A stretch of DNA of 64,000 nucleotides from Actinoalloteichus hymeniacidonis (GCF_014203365.1 NZ_JACHIS010000001.1:4464001-4528000); one strand, 5' to 3'. Shown: positions 47,303 through 57,693, counted from the first letter of the stretch. Notes: generated by a model from the sequence alone, not told the origin. Numbers and translations are program-made.

Positions 47303-49453
47303 TCAGCGAACCTCGCCCGTGTGTACCTCCAAGGCCGCCCGCACCGCGGACTCCAGCGCACCCTCGATCCAGGCGGGCTTGATCGAGGTGTGGTCGCCTG
47401 CGAAGTGCAGCGGCCCCTCCGGGGTACGCACCCCCGGCTGCAGGCGGCTCAACTGACCGGCGGTGAGCACCGCGGCCTCACCGAAGGCATACCGGTTGCG
47501 CAACCAGCTCTGAGTCTGGCCTGCACCCGTGTAGAAGACCTCGATGCGGTTGCCGTGCACCTGCTGCATGCCACGCAGTGCGTAGACGTACCGCTCGTCG
47601 TCGTCCATGGAGTCCCAGCGACTGGCGTCGGCCGCCCACACGTAAGCCGCGAGCACGACGCCGCCTGCACTGCCCGGCACCGGATGTGAGGGGTAATAGA
47701 TGAAGCGGTTGGGATTGTCGGTCGCAGATCCGCCGCCGAAAACATGATCGGCAGGCCGTGACTCCGGGTCGTCGGCCTGCCGATGTTGGGCGTAGAACTC
47801 CTTCTGACGCGCCGGAATCGCGCCGGAGTCCACCGACCTGGCCGCACCCAGCCAGTCCGTCGTCTCCGTCACATCGCGACCACGTGCCTGATAACGCTCA
47901 TAGAGGCCGGGGCTGATCGCGTCGAGTTCCCGCCGCCAGTCGGCCTCGGTGAACTCCCACCAGCGCCTGCTGAACTCCAACAACACCTTGGACGCCGAGT
48001 CGTAGTGGATCTCGATGACCGCACGCCGCTTCTCGTAGGACATCAACGGCTCGACCTGCACATGACGCAGGCTCGACAGCGGCAACGTCACGATCGCGAC
48101 ATCGGCGGTGAAGGCTTCTCGCTCCGGGAGCGCCTCGCCCGCGTCGGATTCGTCGCCGCCGATCTCGCTGGTCGTCTCCACCCACACCGAGGGCCTGCCG
48201 GGACCGACGTTGTCGGTGGCGGATTCGGGCCTGGCCGGGTCGTAGTACTCGATCCGCACCGCCCGCCGATTCATCCTGATCTCGTCCGCGAGCCCCGAAC
48301 GCAGTGCCTCCGGAAGCTGCCAGCTACCGCCGTCGAGCTCCCAGTACGTCGCGGTGGGACTGATCAACGCCAGACCACGGAAGCTGTGCACCAGGGACAG
48401 CGGCAGGCGCGAGGTGACGTTCTGCAGGGTGCCGATCGCATCGACGGTCGCATCGCTGAGCCGCGCCTCCTCGCGGAGGTAGCGGTCCATGCTGTGTCCG
48501 TCGAAGTCGTAGATCAGCCGCGCCCAGCCCTCGACCAGTTCGGCGATGGGGCGGTCCACCCGAACGCCGTCGGGCCCGATGTCGGAGTAGTAGTCGCGCA
48601 GCGGGTCGACCGCCGCGTCGAGCAGAGCCCCCGCGGTCGTGGCGAGATCGCCCTCCGGCACACCGAACCCGGCGTTGATGGCGGTCGGATCGGCCGCGTA
48701 CTGCGCGCGGCGAACCCGGGTCCCGTTGGTGTCGAGCCAGGTGTTGGACGCCGCATCCGGCGGGCGGAAGTCGGTGGTCGCCGGTCCACGGCGCCACACC
48801 TCGCCCTGGTAGGAGCGGTATTCGACCGCGGGCAGCGGCGCATTCTGGTTACCGGTGCCCGGCACGACGTCGACGTTGAAGAACAACCGCCTGCTCAGGC
48901 CGAGTTTGTCGGAGAGCGCGAGCGTCAGCGGATGGAAGTCGGGCAGCCGCATCGCACCGGCCTCGGCGTACTGCCTCGGGTCCCGGAACGGCGAGTTGCC
49001 ACCCGCGGAGTCGGATCGGAAGGTCTTGATCCGTCCACCGACCCGGTTGCCGTTGGCCTCCAGCACGGTCACCCGATGGCCTGCCTGCTTGAGCAGGGTC
49101 GCGGCCGCCAGGCCTGCGATTCCCGCTCCCAGGATCAACACGTTCTTCGGATTGGACGTCCTGGGCAGCCCGTCATCGATGAGGACCTTCAGATACTCGA
49201 TCTTGAGGTCCTCGTTGTCCGGGCCGACCACCAGCAGGTCCCTTGCGACCTGTAGGCAGCGGGCCCACCTCTCCGGGTCGTTCCCGGGCGGTTGGGCACG
49301 TAGGGCTCCCACGCTCGCCGGTACGCTCGCCGGGGATGCCTGGGCGCCGAGGCCGGTCATCGCGCCCAGCGCAGGCACGGTCCCTGCCACGCCTGCGGCC
49401 TTTAAGAACGAACGGCGACCTACCGTCTTACCTGGCCGTGGTGCACTGTCCAT
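47303..49453 (-). CDS. Tat-exported flavin L-amino-acid oxidase, L-glutamate oxidase-like
   Basis: The 716-aa FAD enzyme has a twin-arginine signal ([13 protein letters not shown], Arg13-Arg14), FAD site [17 protein letters not shown] (about 105-121) and [69 protein letters not shown] and a C-terminal FAD contact ([20 protein letters not shown]) closely match what I recall of Streptomyces L-glutamate oxidase. Arg349 and His356 in [12 protein letters not shown] sit where that enzyme has Arg305 and His312, the residues reported for glutamate binding. Products would be 2-oxoglutarate, ammonia and hydrogen peroxide outside the cell. ATG 49453 has GAGGAG upstream. A two-component system lies just upstream. 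Confidence 0.87.
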   Translation of the reverse strand: MDSAPRPGKTVGRRSFLKAAGVAGTVPALGAMTGLGAQASPASVPASVGALRAQPPGNDPERWARCLQVARDLLVVGPDNEDLKIEYLKVLIDDGLPRTSNPKNVLILGAGIAGLAAATLLKQAGHRVTVLEANGNRVGGRIKTFRSDSAGGNSPFRDPRQYAEAGAMRLPDFHPLTLALSDKLGLSRRLFFNVDVVPGTGNQNAPLPAVEYRSYQGEVWRRGPATTDFRPPDAASNTWLDTNGTRVRRAQYAADPTAINAGFGVPEGDLATTAGALLDAAVDPLRDYYSDIGPDGVRVDRPIAELVEGWARLIYDFDGHSMDRYLREEARLSDATVDAIGTLQNVTSRLPLSLVHSFRGLALISPTATYWELDGGSWQLPEALRSGLADEIRMNRRAVRIEYYDPARPESATDNVGPGRPSVWVETTSEIGGDESDAGEALPEREAFTADVAIVTLPLSSLRHVQVEPLMSYEKRRAVIEIHYDSASKVLLEFSRRWWEFTEADWRRELDAISPGLYERYQARGRDVTETTDWLGAARSVDSGAIPARQKEFYAQHRQADDPESRPADHVFGGGSATDNPNRFIYYPSHPVPGSAGGVVLAAYVWAADASRWDSMDDDERYVYALRGMQQVHGNRIEVFYTGAGQTQSWLRNRYAFGEAAVLTAGQLSRLQPGVRTPEGPLHFAGDHTSIKPAWIEGALESAVRAALEVHTGEVR

Positions 49454-49481
49454 GAGGACTCCTCGCGGCTGTCGGGTGCGC

Positions 49482-49509
49482 GATCGGAACGATCACGCGA
49501 TCACCGATC
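49482..49509 (-). promoter_or_regulatory. GATC-cored tandem repeats before the oxidase gene
   Basis: Four GATC-centred elements (starting at 49482, 49491, 49499 and 49506) stand at 7-9 bp spacing, 30-55 bp upstream of the oxidase start. They could be a binding site for the response regulator encoded upstream. Confidence 0.3.
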
Positions 49510-49608
49510 AAGGTCATCGGTGGCTACCGACACTCAGCGCACTACAACTCCCCATTCGCCAACGGTTTCCATCATGTCGAGCGAATGCGACAGGACTCTC
49601 CGTGATGA

Positions 49609-50745
49609 TCAAGGGGCGACGGGAAGCGATACACCCACCGACATCCCCCCGTTGGGAACGGGCTCGACCATGACCCGTCCGCCGTGCGCGGCCACGGCCG
49701 CCCGCACGATCGACAGACCCAACCCCGCTCCGGATTGAGCGGTCCGTCCGGTGCCGCCCCTGCTGAACGGCTCCAACAGCTCGGCGACCCGTTCTGCGGG
49801 AATCACCGGTCCGGATGCCGCGACGGTGAGTCGGGCATTCTCCGCGTCGCTGTCCGCGTGCACCCTGATCCAGCCCTCGTCGACGTTGTGGCGGACCGCG
49901 TTCTCCAACAGGTTGCCCGCGACCCGCTCCAGCAGGGCCGGATCGCCCATCACCAACACCGGTTCGGTGTGCATCGTGACGTCGAGTCCCCGCGAGGCCG
50001 CCTCGGTGCGAGCCGACCGCCAGGCGCTCTCGACCACCACCGCGAGATCGACCGGTTCTCGCACGGCGAGGCCGACGGCATCGGTCTTGGCCAACAGCAG
50101 CAGTGCCTCCACCAGCTGTGCCGCGCGGCGGGTGGCGTCCTGGACCACGGCGGCCATTCTGCGCAGTTCGGCGACGTCGGCATCAGGATCGGCCAACGTG
50201 ACGTCGAGTTCGGTTCTGATCACCGCCAGCGGGGTGCGCAGCTCGTGGCTCGCGTTGGCCACGAATCGGCGCTGCGAGTCGAAGGCCGCCTCCAGCCGGG
50301 CCAACATCTCGTCGAAGGTGTCGGCGAGTTCGGCGACCTCGTCCCGAGCCCCCTCGAAGTCGATGCGCTCACCGAGCGACTCCGCAGAGAGCCTGCGGGC
50401 GGTGGCGGTGACCCGATGCAGCGGCGCCAGCACCCGACCGGTGATGGACCAGGACAGCGTCAGAACGGCCAACACGACGCACAGGAAAGCAATGGCACCG
50501 ACCTCGAGCACCTGCTCCCGCGCGTTGTCCCGAAGCGCGTCGGCGAGTTGAGCCGCCTCGACGTCGACTCCGTTGACTCGAATCAGGTTTCCCGGCGGGT
50601 ACTGCGGTACCTCGGTCAGGACCTCGCCGACCAACAACCAGCCCAGCCACAGGAGAATGCAGCTGACGGCCGCGACGAGCCCGGTGGCCAACAGGGTGAT
50701 TCGTGCGCGCAGCCCGAGCCCCCGGCGACGGACGGAGCCGATCAC
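49609..50745 (-). CDS. Sensor histidine kinase
   Basis: The 378-aa kinase has two membrane helices (about residues 14-40 and 83-105) around a short extracytoplasmic loop of about 43 residues. HAMP (about 105-155), HisKA with ANASHELRTPLAVIRTEL (His phosphorylation site) and HATPase with NLLENAVRHN and GAGLGLSIVRA follow. GTG 50745 overlaps the response regulator stop (GTGA). The small sensor loop suggests sensing of an ion, peptide or membrane state. It is the OmpR-partner class and is upstream of the glutamate oxidase-like gene. Confidence 0.92.
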   Translation of the reverse strand: MIGSVRRRGLGLRARITLLATGLVAAVSCILLWLGWLLVGEVLTEVPQYPPGNLIRVNGVDVEAAQLADALRDNAREQVLEVGAIAFLCVVLAVLTLSWSITGRVLAPLHRVTATARRLSAESLGERIDFEGARDEVAELADTFDEMLARLEAAFDSQRRFVANASHELRTPLAVIRTELDVTLADPDADVAELRRMAAVVQDATRRAAQLVEALLLLAKTDAVGLAVREPVDLAVVVESAWRSARTEAASRGLDVTMHTEPVLVMGDPALLERVAGNLLENAVRHNVDEGWIRVHADSDAENARLTVAASGPVIPAERVAELLEPFSRGGTGRTAQSGAGLGLSIVRAAVAAHGGRVMVEPVPNGGMSVGVSLPVAP

Positions 50746-51467
50746 CGCGTGGTGAATCCCGGTCCCGCCGTCGTGTCGGGCCCGTCGGCCTTCTCCACGG
50801 CGGCGGCAGCGGTCGGAACGCGGTATCCCGAGCCCACCACCGTCTCGATCACCCCGGGGTCACCGAGCTTCTTACGCAAGGTCATGACCGTGACACGGAC
50901 CGTGGTGGTGAACGGGTCGGCGTTCTCGTCCCACACCCGCTCGAGGAGTTCCTCGCTGCTGACCACGGAGCCACCGGCCGACAGCAACACCTCCAGGACG
51001 CCGAACTCCTTGCGCGTCAGTTCGATCTGCCGATCGGAGCGCGAGACGTTACGGGAGGACGGGTCCAATCGGAGGTCCTCGGCGACCAGCACCGGCGGAG
51101 CGGCAGGCGTCGAGCGACGACCCAGGGCTCTGATCCTCGCGACCAGCTCGGCGAACGCGAAGGGCTTCGCGAGGTAGTCGTCGGCACCTAAGGACAGCCC
51201 TTCGACCCGGTCCTCCACCGCGCCGCTCGCCGTCAGCATCATCACGCGCGTGATGGCCCCGGACTGCAGGATCTCGCGGCACAGCGAATCACCCGACATT
51301 CCGGGCAGATCACGGTCGAGCACCACGACGTCATATCTGGTGATCGCGGCCTTCTCGTGGCCCGACTCCCCGTCGTACGCCGTGTCGACCGCCATGCCTT
51401 CTCTTCGCAGTCCCCTGGCGATCGCATCGGCCAGTGGCTGCTCATCCTCAACGACCAGAATCCGCAC
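50742..51467 (-). CDS. OmpR-family response regulator
   Basis: The 241-aa regulator has a receiver domain (VVEDEQPLADAI, phospho-Asp in VVVLDRDLPGMSGDSL, Lys in ADDYLAKPF) and a C-terminal winged helix (IELTRKEFGVLEVLL, TTTVRVTVMTLRKKLGDPG, GSGYRV). A 20-residue Ala/Gly/Thr-rich tail ends it. It is coupled to the kinase gene by GTGA overlap. The target is unknown; the oxidase gene 1.3 kb downstream on the same strand is one candidate. Confidence 0.93.
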   Translation of the reverse strand: MRILVVEDEQPLADAIARGLRREGMAVDTAYDGESGHEKAAITRYDVVVLDRDLPGMSGDSLCREILQSGAITRVMMLTASGAVEDRVEGLSLGADDYLAKPFAFAELVARIRALGRRSTPAAPPVLVAEDLRLDPSSRNVSRSDRQIELTRKEFGVLEVLLSAGGSVVSSEELLERVWDENADPFTTTVRVTVMTLRKKLGDPGVIETVVGSGYRVPTAAAAVEKADGPDTTAGPGFTTR

Positions 51468-51664
51468 GACTCAACCGTGCCATACGAACCTGAGAGAAAA
51501 CTGTCCAACCCGTCGAGCGAGTCGGCTGGTCCACCGAGGGACAACCGCCGATACGGCCGCCGAAGCAGGCACATGACCTGCGACGACGACCGACGGCACC
51601 CGAGCAGCGGACACCCGGGCCTCGGGTGTGGTCAGCGGAGGCCGGGCATTGGGACTTTCGATGT

Positions 51665-53683
51665 CTAGAGCTCCCTCGCCACGACGGAGGAGACGGCGGG
51701 CGCCGGTTCGCCGATACGGTCGGCGGCCCACTCGGTGATCCGGCGGGCGATGTCCTGTGCCGTCAGCCCCAACTCGGCCAACACCTCCGACCGAGAACCG
51801 TGGTCGAGGAACCGCTGGGGAATGCCGATATCGCGCAGCGGGACATCGAGATCGGCGTCCCGCAGTGCCGCTGCCAACGACCAGCCGATGCCGCCGTGCC
51901 TGCCGCCGTCCTCGACGGTGACCACCAGCCGGTGGTCCCGGGACAGCTCGACGAGTTCTGCGGCCACCGGGGTCACCCATCGAGGGTCGACCACCGTGAC
52001 GCCGATTCCCTGGTCCGCCAAGCGGCGGGCCACCTCGACACACATCGGTGCGAACGCGCCCACCGCGACCAGCAGGACATCCCGCCGCTCGACGACCGCC
52101 GCCTCGGTCGCCGCGGCTTCGGCCTCGGCAGCCTCGTCGACCGTGCTGTCGGTCTCGGCGTCCTCGGCCGCCCGCGCCTCGTCGGACGGTTCGTGCAGTA
52201 CGTCGACCGTGCCGATACGCCGCACGGCGGGCAGCTCGTCGACGACCGCGCCCTTGGAGTACCGGATCACGGTCGGGCCGTCGGTGACGTCGACGGCCTC
52301 GCGCAGCTCCTCGCGCAACGTCACCGCATCGCGCGGGGCGGCGACGCGGATGCCGGGCACCATGCCGAGCATCGACATGTCCCACATGCCGTTGTGGCTG
52401 GCCCCGTCCGTGCCCGTCACCCCGGCGCGATCCAGGACCACCGTGACGGGCTGCCGGTGCAGGGCCACGTCCATCAACAACTGGTCGAATGCACGGTTGA
52501 GGAAGGTCGCGTACACGGCGACCACCGGGTGCAGGCCGCCCATGGCCAGGCCCGCCGCCGAGGTCAGTGCGTGCTGCTCCGCGATCCCCACGTCGAAGCA
52601 CCGCTGTGGGTAGGCCGCCGCGAATCGGTCGAGACCCGTCGGGCCGAGCATGGCCGCCGTGATGGCGACGACGTCCTGGCGTTCCTTGCCGATGTGCACC
52701 AACTCGTCGGCGAACACCGAGGTCCAACTGGTGCCCGAGGAGGCGCTGGTCGGCTGACCCGTCACGGGGTCGATCGCGCCGGTGGAGTGCATCTGGTCGG
52801 CTTCATCGTTCTCGGCGGGCGCGAACCCGTTGCCCTTGCGGGTGACGGCGTGCACGATCACCGGACCGCCGAATGCCTTGGCTCGGCGCAGTGCCGCGTC
52901 CATCGCGCCGAGGTCATGCCCGTCCACGGGTCCGAGGTACTTCAGACCCAGGTCCTCGAACATCACCTGCGGACTGATCGCGTCCTTGAGGCCACGCTTG
53001 GCGGCATGCAGTCCGGCGTACAGCGGACCACCCACCATCGGGATGCTCTGCAGGGTACGGCGGCCGCTCTCCAGCGCGCGCTCGTAGCCGGGGCGCAGAC
53101 GCAGCGAGGACAGGTGCTCGGCGAAGCCACCGATCGTCGGCGAGTAGGAGCGGCCGTTGTCGTTGACGACGATGACCAGCGAACGACGTTGCCCGGCGGC
53201 GATGTTGTTCAACGCCTCCCAGCACATCCCGCCGGTGAGCGCTCCGTCGCCGACCACGGCGACCGCGTGCCTGCGGGCCCCGCTGAGCTGGAACGCCTTG
53301 GCCAGGCCATCGGCGTAGGACAACGCGGTGGAGGCGTGGCTGTTCTCGACGAGGTCGTGCTCGCTCTCCGCCCTCGACGGATAGCCGGACAGTCCGTCAC
53401 GGAGCCGAAGGCGATCGAAGCCCGCCTGTCTTCCCGTGAGGATCTTGTGCACGTAGGCCTGGTGTCCGGTATCGAAGACGATCTTGTCGTGCGGCGAGTC
53501 GAAGACCCGGTGCACTGCCATCGTCAGCTCGATCACGCCGAGGTTCGGTCCGAGATGACCGCCGGTGCGCGACACCTTGGTCACCAGGAACGACCGAATC
53601 TCCTCGGCAAGCTGCTCCAGCTCCCCGAGTTCCATTCGCTTGAGGTCGGCCGGGCCATGCACGGACTCCAGCAGTGTCACCAC
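51665..53683 (-). CDS. dxs: 1-deoxy-D-xylulose-5-phosphate synthase
   Basis: This 672-aa thiamine-diphosphate enzyme joins pyruvate and glyceraldehyde 3-phosphate, the first step of the MEP isoprenoid pathway. The TPP motif is [20 protein letters not shown] (residues 143-162), with [14 protein letters not shown] near the start and the transketolase-like C-terminal domain. An Ala/Glu/Asp-rich insert (about residues 498-533) between the pyrimidine-binding and C-terminal domains makes it longer than usual. GTG 53683 (or 53680) is the start. It stands alone with about 630 bp of empty DNA upstream. Confidence 0.96.
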   Translation of the reverse strand: MVTLLESVHGPADLKRMELGELEQLAEEIRSFLVTKVSRTGGHLGPNLGVIELTMAVHRVFDSPHDKIVFDTGHQAYVHKILTGRQAGFDRLRLRDGLSGYPSRAESEHDLVENSHASTALSYADGLAKAFQLSGARRHAVAVVGDGALTGGMCWEALNNIAAGQRRSLVIVVNDNGRSYSPTIGGFAEHLSSLRLRPGYERALESGRRTLQSIPMVGGPLYAGLHAAKRGLKDAISPQVMFEDLGLKYLGPVDGHDLGAMDAALRRAKAFGGPVIVHAVTRKGNGFAPAENDEADQMHSTGAIDPVTGQPTSASSGTSWTSVFADELVHIGKERQDVVAITAAMLGPTGLDRFAAAYPQRCFDVGIAEQHALTSAAGLAMGGLHPVVAVYATFLNRAFDQLLMDVALHRQPVTVVLDRAGVTGTDGASHNGMWDMSMLGMVPGIRVAAPRDAVTLREELREAVDVTDGPTVIRYSKGAVVDELPAVRRIGTVDVLHEPSDEARAAEDAETDSTVDEAAEAEAAATEAAVVERRDVLLVAVGAFAPMCVEVARRLADQGIGVTVVDPRWVTPVAAELVELSRDHRLVVTVEDGGRHGGIGWSLAAALRDADLDVPLRDIGIPQRFLDHGSRSEVLAELGLTAQDIARRITEWAADRIGEPAPAVSSVVAREL

Positions 53684-53974
53684 TCCACCTCGCTTCGATA
53701 CCGACTGCCCACGTACCGGGCCGCCGTGTCTTGTAGGTCCGCGATGTGACCATGCGGCGCGGGATAGTCTACGGACCGGTAACCATCCCGGCTTCGACGG
53801 CTACTCACCCATTGGGCTCGTCGAAACGCGCTCCGTCGTCAGATGAAGACGTTCGATTCCCCGCCCGGGTTGCCCCGTTCGGGTTGTGGCTCCCGATCAT
53901 CCGATACTCCGAGTGTCTTCGCATGTCCGCAACGAACACTCGACACGGGGTAAGCGAGGCCGCCGCTCGGCATG

Positions 53975-54000
53975 CTCGGCGGCCGGGCGCAGCCGCCGAG
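53975..54000. terminator. Hairpin in dxs upstream region
   Basis: A perfect 9-bp stem (CTCGGCGGC / GCCGCCGAG) with an 8-nt loop. Its role is uncertain; it could end a transcript reading through from the methyltransferase gene. Confidence 0.4.
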
Positions 54001-54155
54001 GCAGGGTCTGGCGACCCGTGGCGGCGACGCATGACGACAGACGGGTGACTCCGGGGCCGCTGTAGTCGTGCCCTGGCCCGCGCGCGGCGGCTCGGTGCGG
54101 CGCGTCGATGCGTGTCCATGCGAAGCTGCCGACCGCAGTCGATCGACGTGAGCGA

Positions 54156-54185
54156 GCCCGGCCCGCTCGACGTGAGCGGCCGGGC
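54156..54185 (-). terminator. Hairpin downstream of RNA methyltransferase gene
   Basis: A 12-bp stem (GCCCGGCC-CGCTC with GAGCGGCCGGGC, one bulge) with a 5-nt loop lies about 130 bp after the methyltransferase stop. Confidence 0.5.
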
Positions 54186-54316
54186 CGACGGCTGGATCGC
54201 CTGCGCCGCCGCCCCGCACCCATCCCCCAGCGGATGGCTCACGAGAGGCGGCCGCAGGCGGCCCCGTCATCGGCCTCCGGTACCGACCGTGTCCTCGATC
54301 CTTGGAACAGGCTGGT

Positions 54317-55669
54317 TCAGGATTCCTTCGCGATCGGTTCGAGGAGCGCGATGCACTCCACGTGGTGCGTCATCGGGAAGGCGTCGAAAGCCCGGATCCG
54401 CTGTAGGCGATACCCGGCCTCGGCGAACAGTCCGACGTCCCTCGCCATCGCGGCCGGGTCACAGGCGACCAGGATCACCCGTCCCGGAGCCGCAGCGGTC
54501 ACGGCCTCGACGACCGCCCGGCCCGCCCCCTTGCGCGGCGGATCGAGAACCACCACATCGGGCCCGACCGCGATGCCGTGCTCTCCCCTGGCGGCCGCGG
54601 CCCCGTTCGAACCGGCCAGTTCGGGGCCCGCCAGCAGCACCTCGACCCGGCCGGAGTGGAACCGCACCTGCGGCTGATCGGCGAGCACCTGGATTCCATC
54701 CCGGACCGCACGTCGGGACGATTCGACCACCTCCACCGCTCCGGTCGGGCCCACCTGCTCGGCCAGCACCGATGCGAAGAGGCCTGCCCCGCCGTACAGG
54801 TCCCAGGCGATGCCTCCCACGGGCGCCTGGGACCACTCGGCGATCACGGCTGCGAAGGCGTCGGCGGCCTCGGGGTGCACCTGCCAGAAACCGTGCGCCG
54901 CGACACGCCACTCCCGGCCTGCAGCGTGTTGGACGGCCGTGCCACCGGTGATCTGCCGTGCGGGTGCGCGCCGACCGGGCGAACCGGGGCTCGGCTCGCT
55001 CAGATGCAGGGTCCCCGTCGAGTCGGTGGTGACCTCCAGCTCCGATCGCGCTCGCCAGCGCCGGTTCAATACCTCGTCGAGGGAACCGGGCACCGCGATC
55101 GGACAGGACTCCAGGGGCACGATCCGATGGCTGCGGTGCGCTCGCAGTCCCGGCCGACCTCGGTCGTCGATCGCCAACCGGACCCGACTCCGCCAGCCCA
55201 GCGCTCCGCCGGGCAGTTCCTCGACGACCACCGGCCACTCCAGGCCTGCGATGCGGCGCAGTTGCTCCTCGACCACCTGCGCCTTCAACAGGCGCTGTGC
55301 GGCCGGGTCGACGTGCTGCCAGTCACAGCCGCCGCAACCGCCCGGTCGGGCGGCGGTGCAGGGCGGTTCGACCCGGGCAGGCGAGGGCTGGAGCACCTCG
55401 ACCGCATCGGCACGGCAGAAACTGCCGCCGTTGTCCTCGGTGACGGTCACGATGACCTTCTCGCCGGGAAGAGCGTGCCGGACGAACACCACCCGCCCCT
55501 CGTGACGCGCCACGCAGAACCCGCCGTGGCCGGGGTTCCCGACCTCCACCTCGAAACGCTGGCCGGTCCAGTCGACCTTCGCGGCGCGCTCGCCCGCTAC
55601 CTGCGTCGATGTCGACGAGGGAGAGGCGGCGGATGGCCGCGAAGATGGGGATTCAGCAGAGAGGGTCAT
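54317..55669 (-). CDS. TrmA/RumA-type SAM-dependent RNA 5-methyluridine methyltransferase
   Basis: The 450-aa enzyme has an N-terminal TRAM domain (about residues 30-90), a 4Fe-4S motif (CTAARPGGCGGCDWQ plus the later ESCPIAV Cys) and SAM motif DLYGGAGLFASVL. Motif VVLDPPRKGAG and the catalytic Cys in LVACDPAAMARDVG follow. It methylates uridine C5 in tRNA or rRNA; which one cannot be told. ATG 55669 overlaps the stop of the transporter gene (ATGA). The pairing matches Rv2689c-Rv2690c of mycobacteria. Confidence 0.92.
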   Translation of the reverse strand: MTLSAESPSSRPSAASPSSTSTQVAGERAAKVDWTGQRFEVEVGNPGHGGFCVARHEGRVVFVRHALPGEKVIVTVTEDNGGSFCRADAVEVLQPSPARVEPPCTAARPGGCGGCDWQHVDPAAQRLLKAQVVEEQLRRIAGLEWPVVVEELPGGALGWRSRVRLAIDDRGRPGLRAHRSHRIVPLESCPIAVPGSLDEVLNRRWRARSELEVTTDSTGTLHLSEPSPGSPGRRAPARQITGGTAVQHAAGREWRVAAHGFWQVHPEAADAFAAVIAEWSQAPVGGIAWDLYGGAGLFASVLAEQVGPTGAVEVVESSRRAVRDGIQVLADQPQVRFHSGRVEVLLAGPELAGSNGAAAARGEHGIAVGPDVVVLDPPRKGAGRAVVEAVTAAAPGRVILVACDPAAMARDVGLFAEAGYRLQRIRAFDAFPMTHHVECIALLEPIAKES

Positions 55670-57681
55670 CCGCGCTCCCGACGATCGTGCTCGGCCTCTG
55701 AGATGTCCAAACCGCGCCGAGCCCGTCCCGGTGCGGAGCCTGCCCGGCCTGCGACGCGCTGGGAGGAGGCGAGTTGCCACGGAACACTGGTGACCATGAC
55801 TCCCGGCTCGAACAGCAATCGGCCTTTCAGCCGCAACGCACTCTGATTGTGCAGCAGGTTCTCCCACCAGTGTCCGACGACGTATTCGGGGATGAACACG
55901 GTCACGACGTTTCGAGGGTTGTCGGTACGAATTCTTGTCACATAGTCGAGCACTGGTTTGGTGATCTCCCGATAGGGCGACTCGATGACCTTCAGTGGCA
56001 CCTGGAAGTTCTCCTCTTGCCAACGACGGGTCACCACGAGGGTATTGGCCTCGTCGACGTTGACGGTAACCGCCTCCAGCACGTCGGGGCGGGTCGCCCG
56101 GGCATAGGCCAGCGCGCGCAGTGTGGGGCGGTGCAGCTGCGAGACCAGGACGATCGCGTGGTTGCGCGAGGGCAGCACGGTGTCGCCCTCGTGTTCGGCC
56201 AACTCGGTGGCCACGCGGTCGTAATGCCGACGAATACCCGTCATCAACAGGTAGAGCACCGCCATCGCCGCGATTGCGATCCAGGCTCCTCTGAAGAACT
56301 TGGTGACGACCACGACGACCAGCACGATCGCGGTGGTGACCAACCCGACCATGTTCACCACCTGCGCCCGACGCATCCGCCGCCGCACGACCGGGTCCTT
56401 CTCGGTACGCAGCAGGTTTCGCCAATGCATCAACATGCCGCTCTGACTCAGGACGAATGCGACGAAGACCCCGACGATGTACAAATGGATCAAATCGGTC
56501 ACCTCGGCGCCGAAGGCGATGACCAGCAGGATCGCCGCTGCGGCGAGGAAGATGATCCCGTTGCTGTAGGCAAGCCGATCGCCTCGGGTGTGCAACTGCC
56601 TCGGCAGGTAGCGGTCCTGCGCGAGGATCGACCCGAGGACGGGGAAACCGTTGAACGCGGTGTTCGCGGCGATGGCGAGGATGAGTCCGGTGACGGCCAG
56701 CAGGAAGTAGAAGGCCAGCGGGACACCGTCGAACACTGCATCGGCGATCTGGGCGACCATCGTGCGCTGTTGGTAGCCCTCCGGCGCACCCAGGAGCTGC
56801 GTGTCGGGGTTCTCCGCGACCTTGACGCCGGTGAGCTGGGCGAGCATCAGCAGTCCGGCGAACATGCTGACCGAGAGCACTCCCATCGCCACCAGGGTTC
56901 GCGCCGCGTTGTGGGCCTTGGGCTTACGGAAGGCGGGCACACCGTTGCTGATGGCCTCGACGCCGGTGAGGGCCGCGCTACCCGAGGAGAAGGCCCGCAG
57001 GACGATCAAGAGCATCGCGATGGCGGACAGCGGCTCGGCAGGTTCGGCGAGATCGAAGCCCGCGCTCTCCGCAGGGATCTCCTCGCCTCGGATGAAGACG
57101 CGGTAGAAGCCGAAGGCGACCATGCTCAGCATGCCGACCACGAAGGCATAGCTGGGGATCGCGAACAGGATTCCGGTCTCTCGAATTCCTCGCAGGTTCA
57201 GTGCCGCGAGGACCACGATCGCCACGACCGCGAAGGCGACCTTGTTCTCCGCGACGAACGGGACGGCGGAACCGATGTTGGCCGCCGCCGCCGAGATGGA
57301 GACCGCGACGGTGAGGATGTAGTCGACCATCAGCGCGCTGGCGACGACCAGCCCCCACCGCCTGCCGTGGTTGACGGCGGTCACCCGGTAGTCGCCGCCC
57401 CCGGACGGATAGGCGTAGATGTTCTGCCTGCTGCTCGCGATCACCGCGGTCATCACGATCACGACGGCCAAGCCGACCCAGGGCGTGAAGGCGTAGGCGG
57501 ACAGCCCGGCCACCGACAGCATGAGGAGGATCTCCTCCGGCGCGTACGCCACGCTGGACATCGGGTCGGATGAGAAGACGGGCAGTGCGATCCGCTTCGG
57601 CAGCAGGGTTCGAGAGATGCGGTCGCTGCGGAACGGGCGTCCTAGCAGGAACCGTTTCGCCGCAGTCACGAGCTTGGGCAC
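55666..57681 (-). CDS. KimA-like potassium transporter (APC superfamily)
   Basis: The 671-aa protein has about twelve membrane helices (residues 40-490) and a 170-residue cytosolic C-terminal domain with a universal-stress-like start (NHAIVLVSQLHRPTLRALAY). It fits the Bacillus KimA (YdaO) proton-potassium symporter type. Asp39, Tyr46 and Asp120 (FSSDPMSSVAYAPEE, ALMVDYILT) keep the same spacing as the potassium ligands I recall for KimA (Asp36, Tyr43, Asp117). It is often annotated only as an amino acid permease. It is divergent from two TrkA-type potassium regulators, which supports the potassium role. TACGCT six bases before GTG 57681 suggests a leaderless mRNA. Confidence 0.82.
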   Translation of the reverse strand: MPKLVTAAKRFLLGRPFRSDRISRTLLPKRIALPVFSSDPMSSVAYAPEEILLMLSVAGLSAYAFTPWVGLAVVIVMTAVIASSRQNIYAYPSGGGDYRVTAVNHGRRWGLVVASALMVDYILTVAVSISAAAANIGSAVPFVAENKVAFAVVAIVVLAALNLRGIRETGILFAIPSYAFVVGMLSMVAFGFYRVFIRGEEIPAESAGFDLAEPAEPLSAIAMLLIVLRAFSSGSAALTGVEAISNGVPAFRKPKAHNAARTLVAMGVLSVSMFAGLLMLAQLTGVKVAENPDTQLLGAPEGYQQRTMVAQIADAVFDGVPLAFYFLLAVTGLILAIAANTAFNGFPVLGSILAQDRYLPRQLHTRGDRLAYSNGIIFLAAAAILLVIAFGAEVTDLIHLYIVGVFVAFVLSQSGMLMHWRNLLRTEKDPVVRRRMRRAQVVNMVGLVTTAIVLVVVVVTKFFRGAWIAIAAMAVLYLLMTGIRRHYDRVATELAEHEGDTVLPSRNHAIVLVSQLHRPTLRALAYARATRPDVLEAVTVNVDEANTLVVTRRWQEENFQVPLKVIESPYREITKPVLDYVTRIRTDNPRNVVTVFIPEYVVGHWWENLLHNQSALRLKGRLLFEPGVMVTSVPWQLASSQRVAGRAGSAPGRARRGLDISEAEHDRRERG

Positions 57682-57687
57682 CGACCG

Positions 57688-57693
57688 AGCGTA
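57688..57693 (-). promoter_or_regulatory. -10 element for leaderless kimA-like gene
   Basis: TACGCT stands 6 nt before GTG 57681; no Shine-Dalgarno is present. Confidence 0.45.

Larger units (their letters stand above)
53684..54316. other. Large intergenic region, no convincing gene
   Basis: These 633 bp hold short open frames on both strands, all low-complexity Arg/Ala/Pro and without ribosome sites. The region includes two GC-rich hairpins listed separately and the dxs promoter. An unannotated small RNA is possible but not shown by sequence. Confidence 0.45.

Noticed and set aside
47783-49255. 490-codon forward ORF opposite the oxidase gene
   Set aside because: Antisense shadow without ribosome site or domain.
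51471-52727. 418-codon reverse ORF inside dxs
   Set aside because: Alternate frame of dxs, almost entirely Arg/Gly/Ala.
51626-53749. 707-codon forward ORF opposite dxs
   Set aside because: It is the antisense frame of dxs, with His/Arg/Gln-rich low-complexity translation and no domain, typical of high-GC shadow frames.
53805-54270. Reverse ORFs of about 145 codons in the dxs upstream gap
   Set aside because: Low-complexity Arg/Ser/Pro composition, overlapping alternatives in several frames and no ribosome site.
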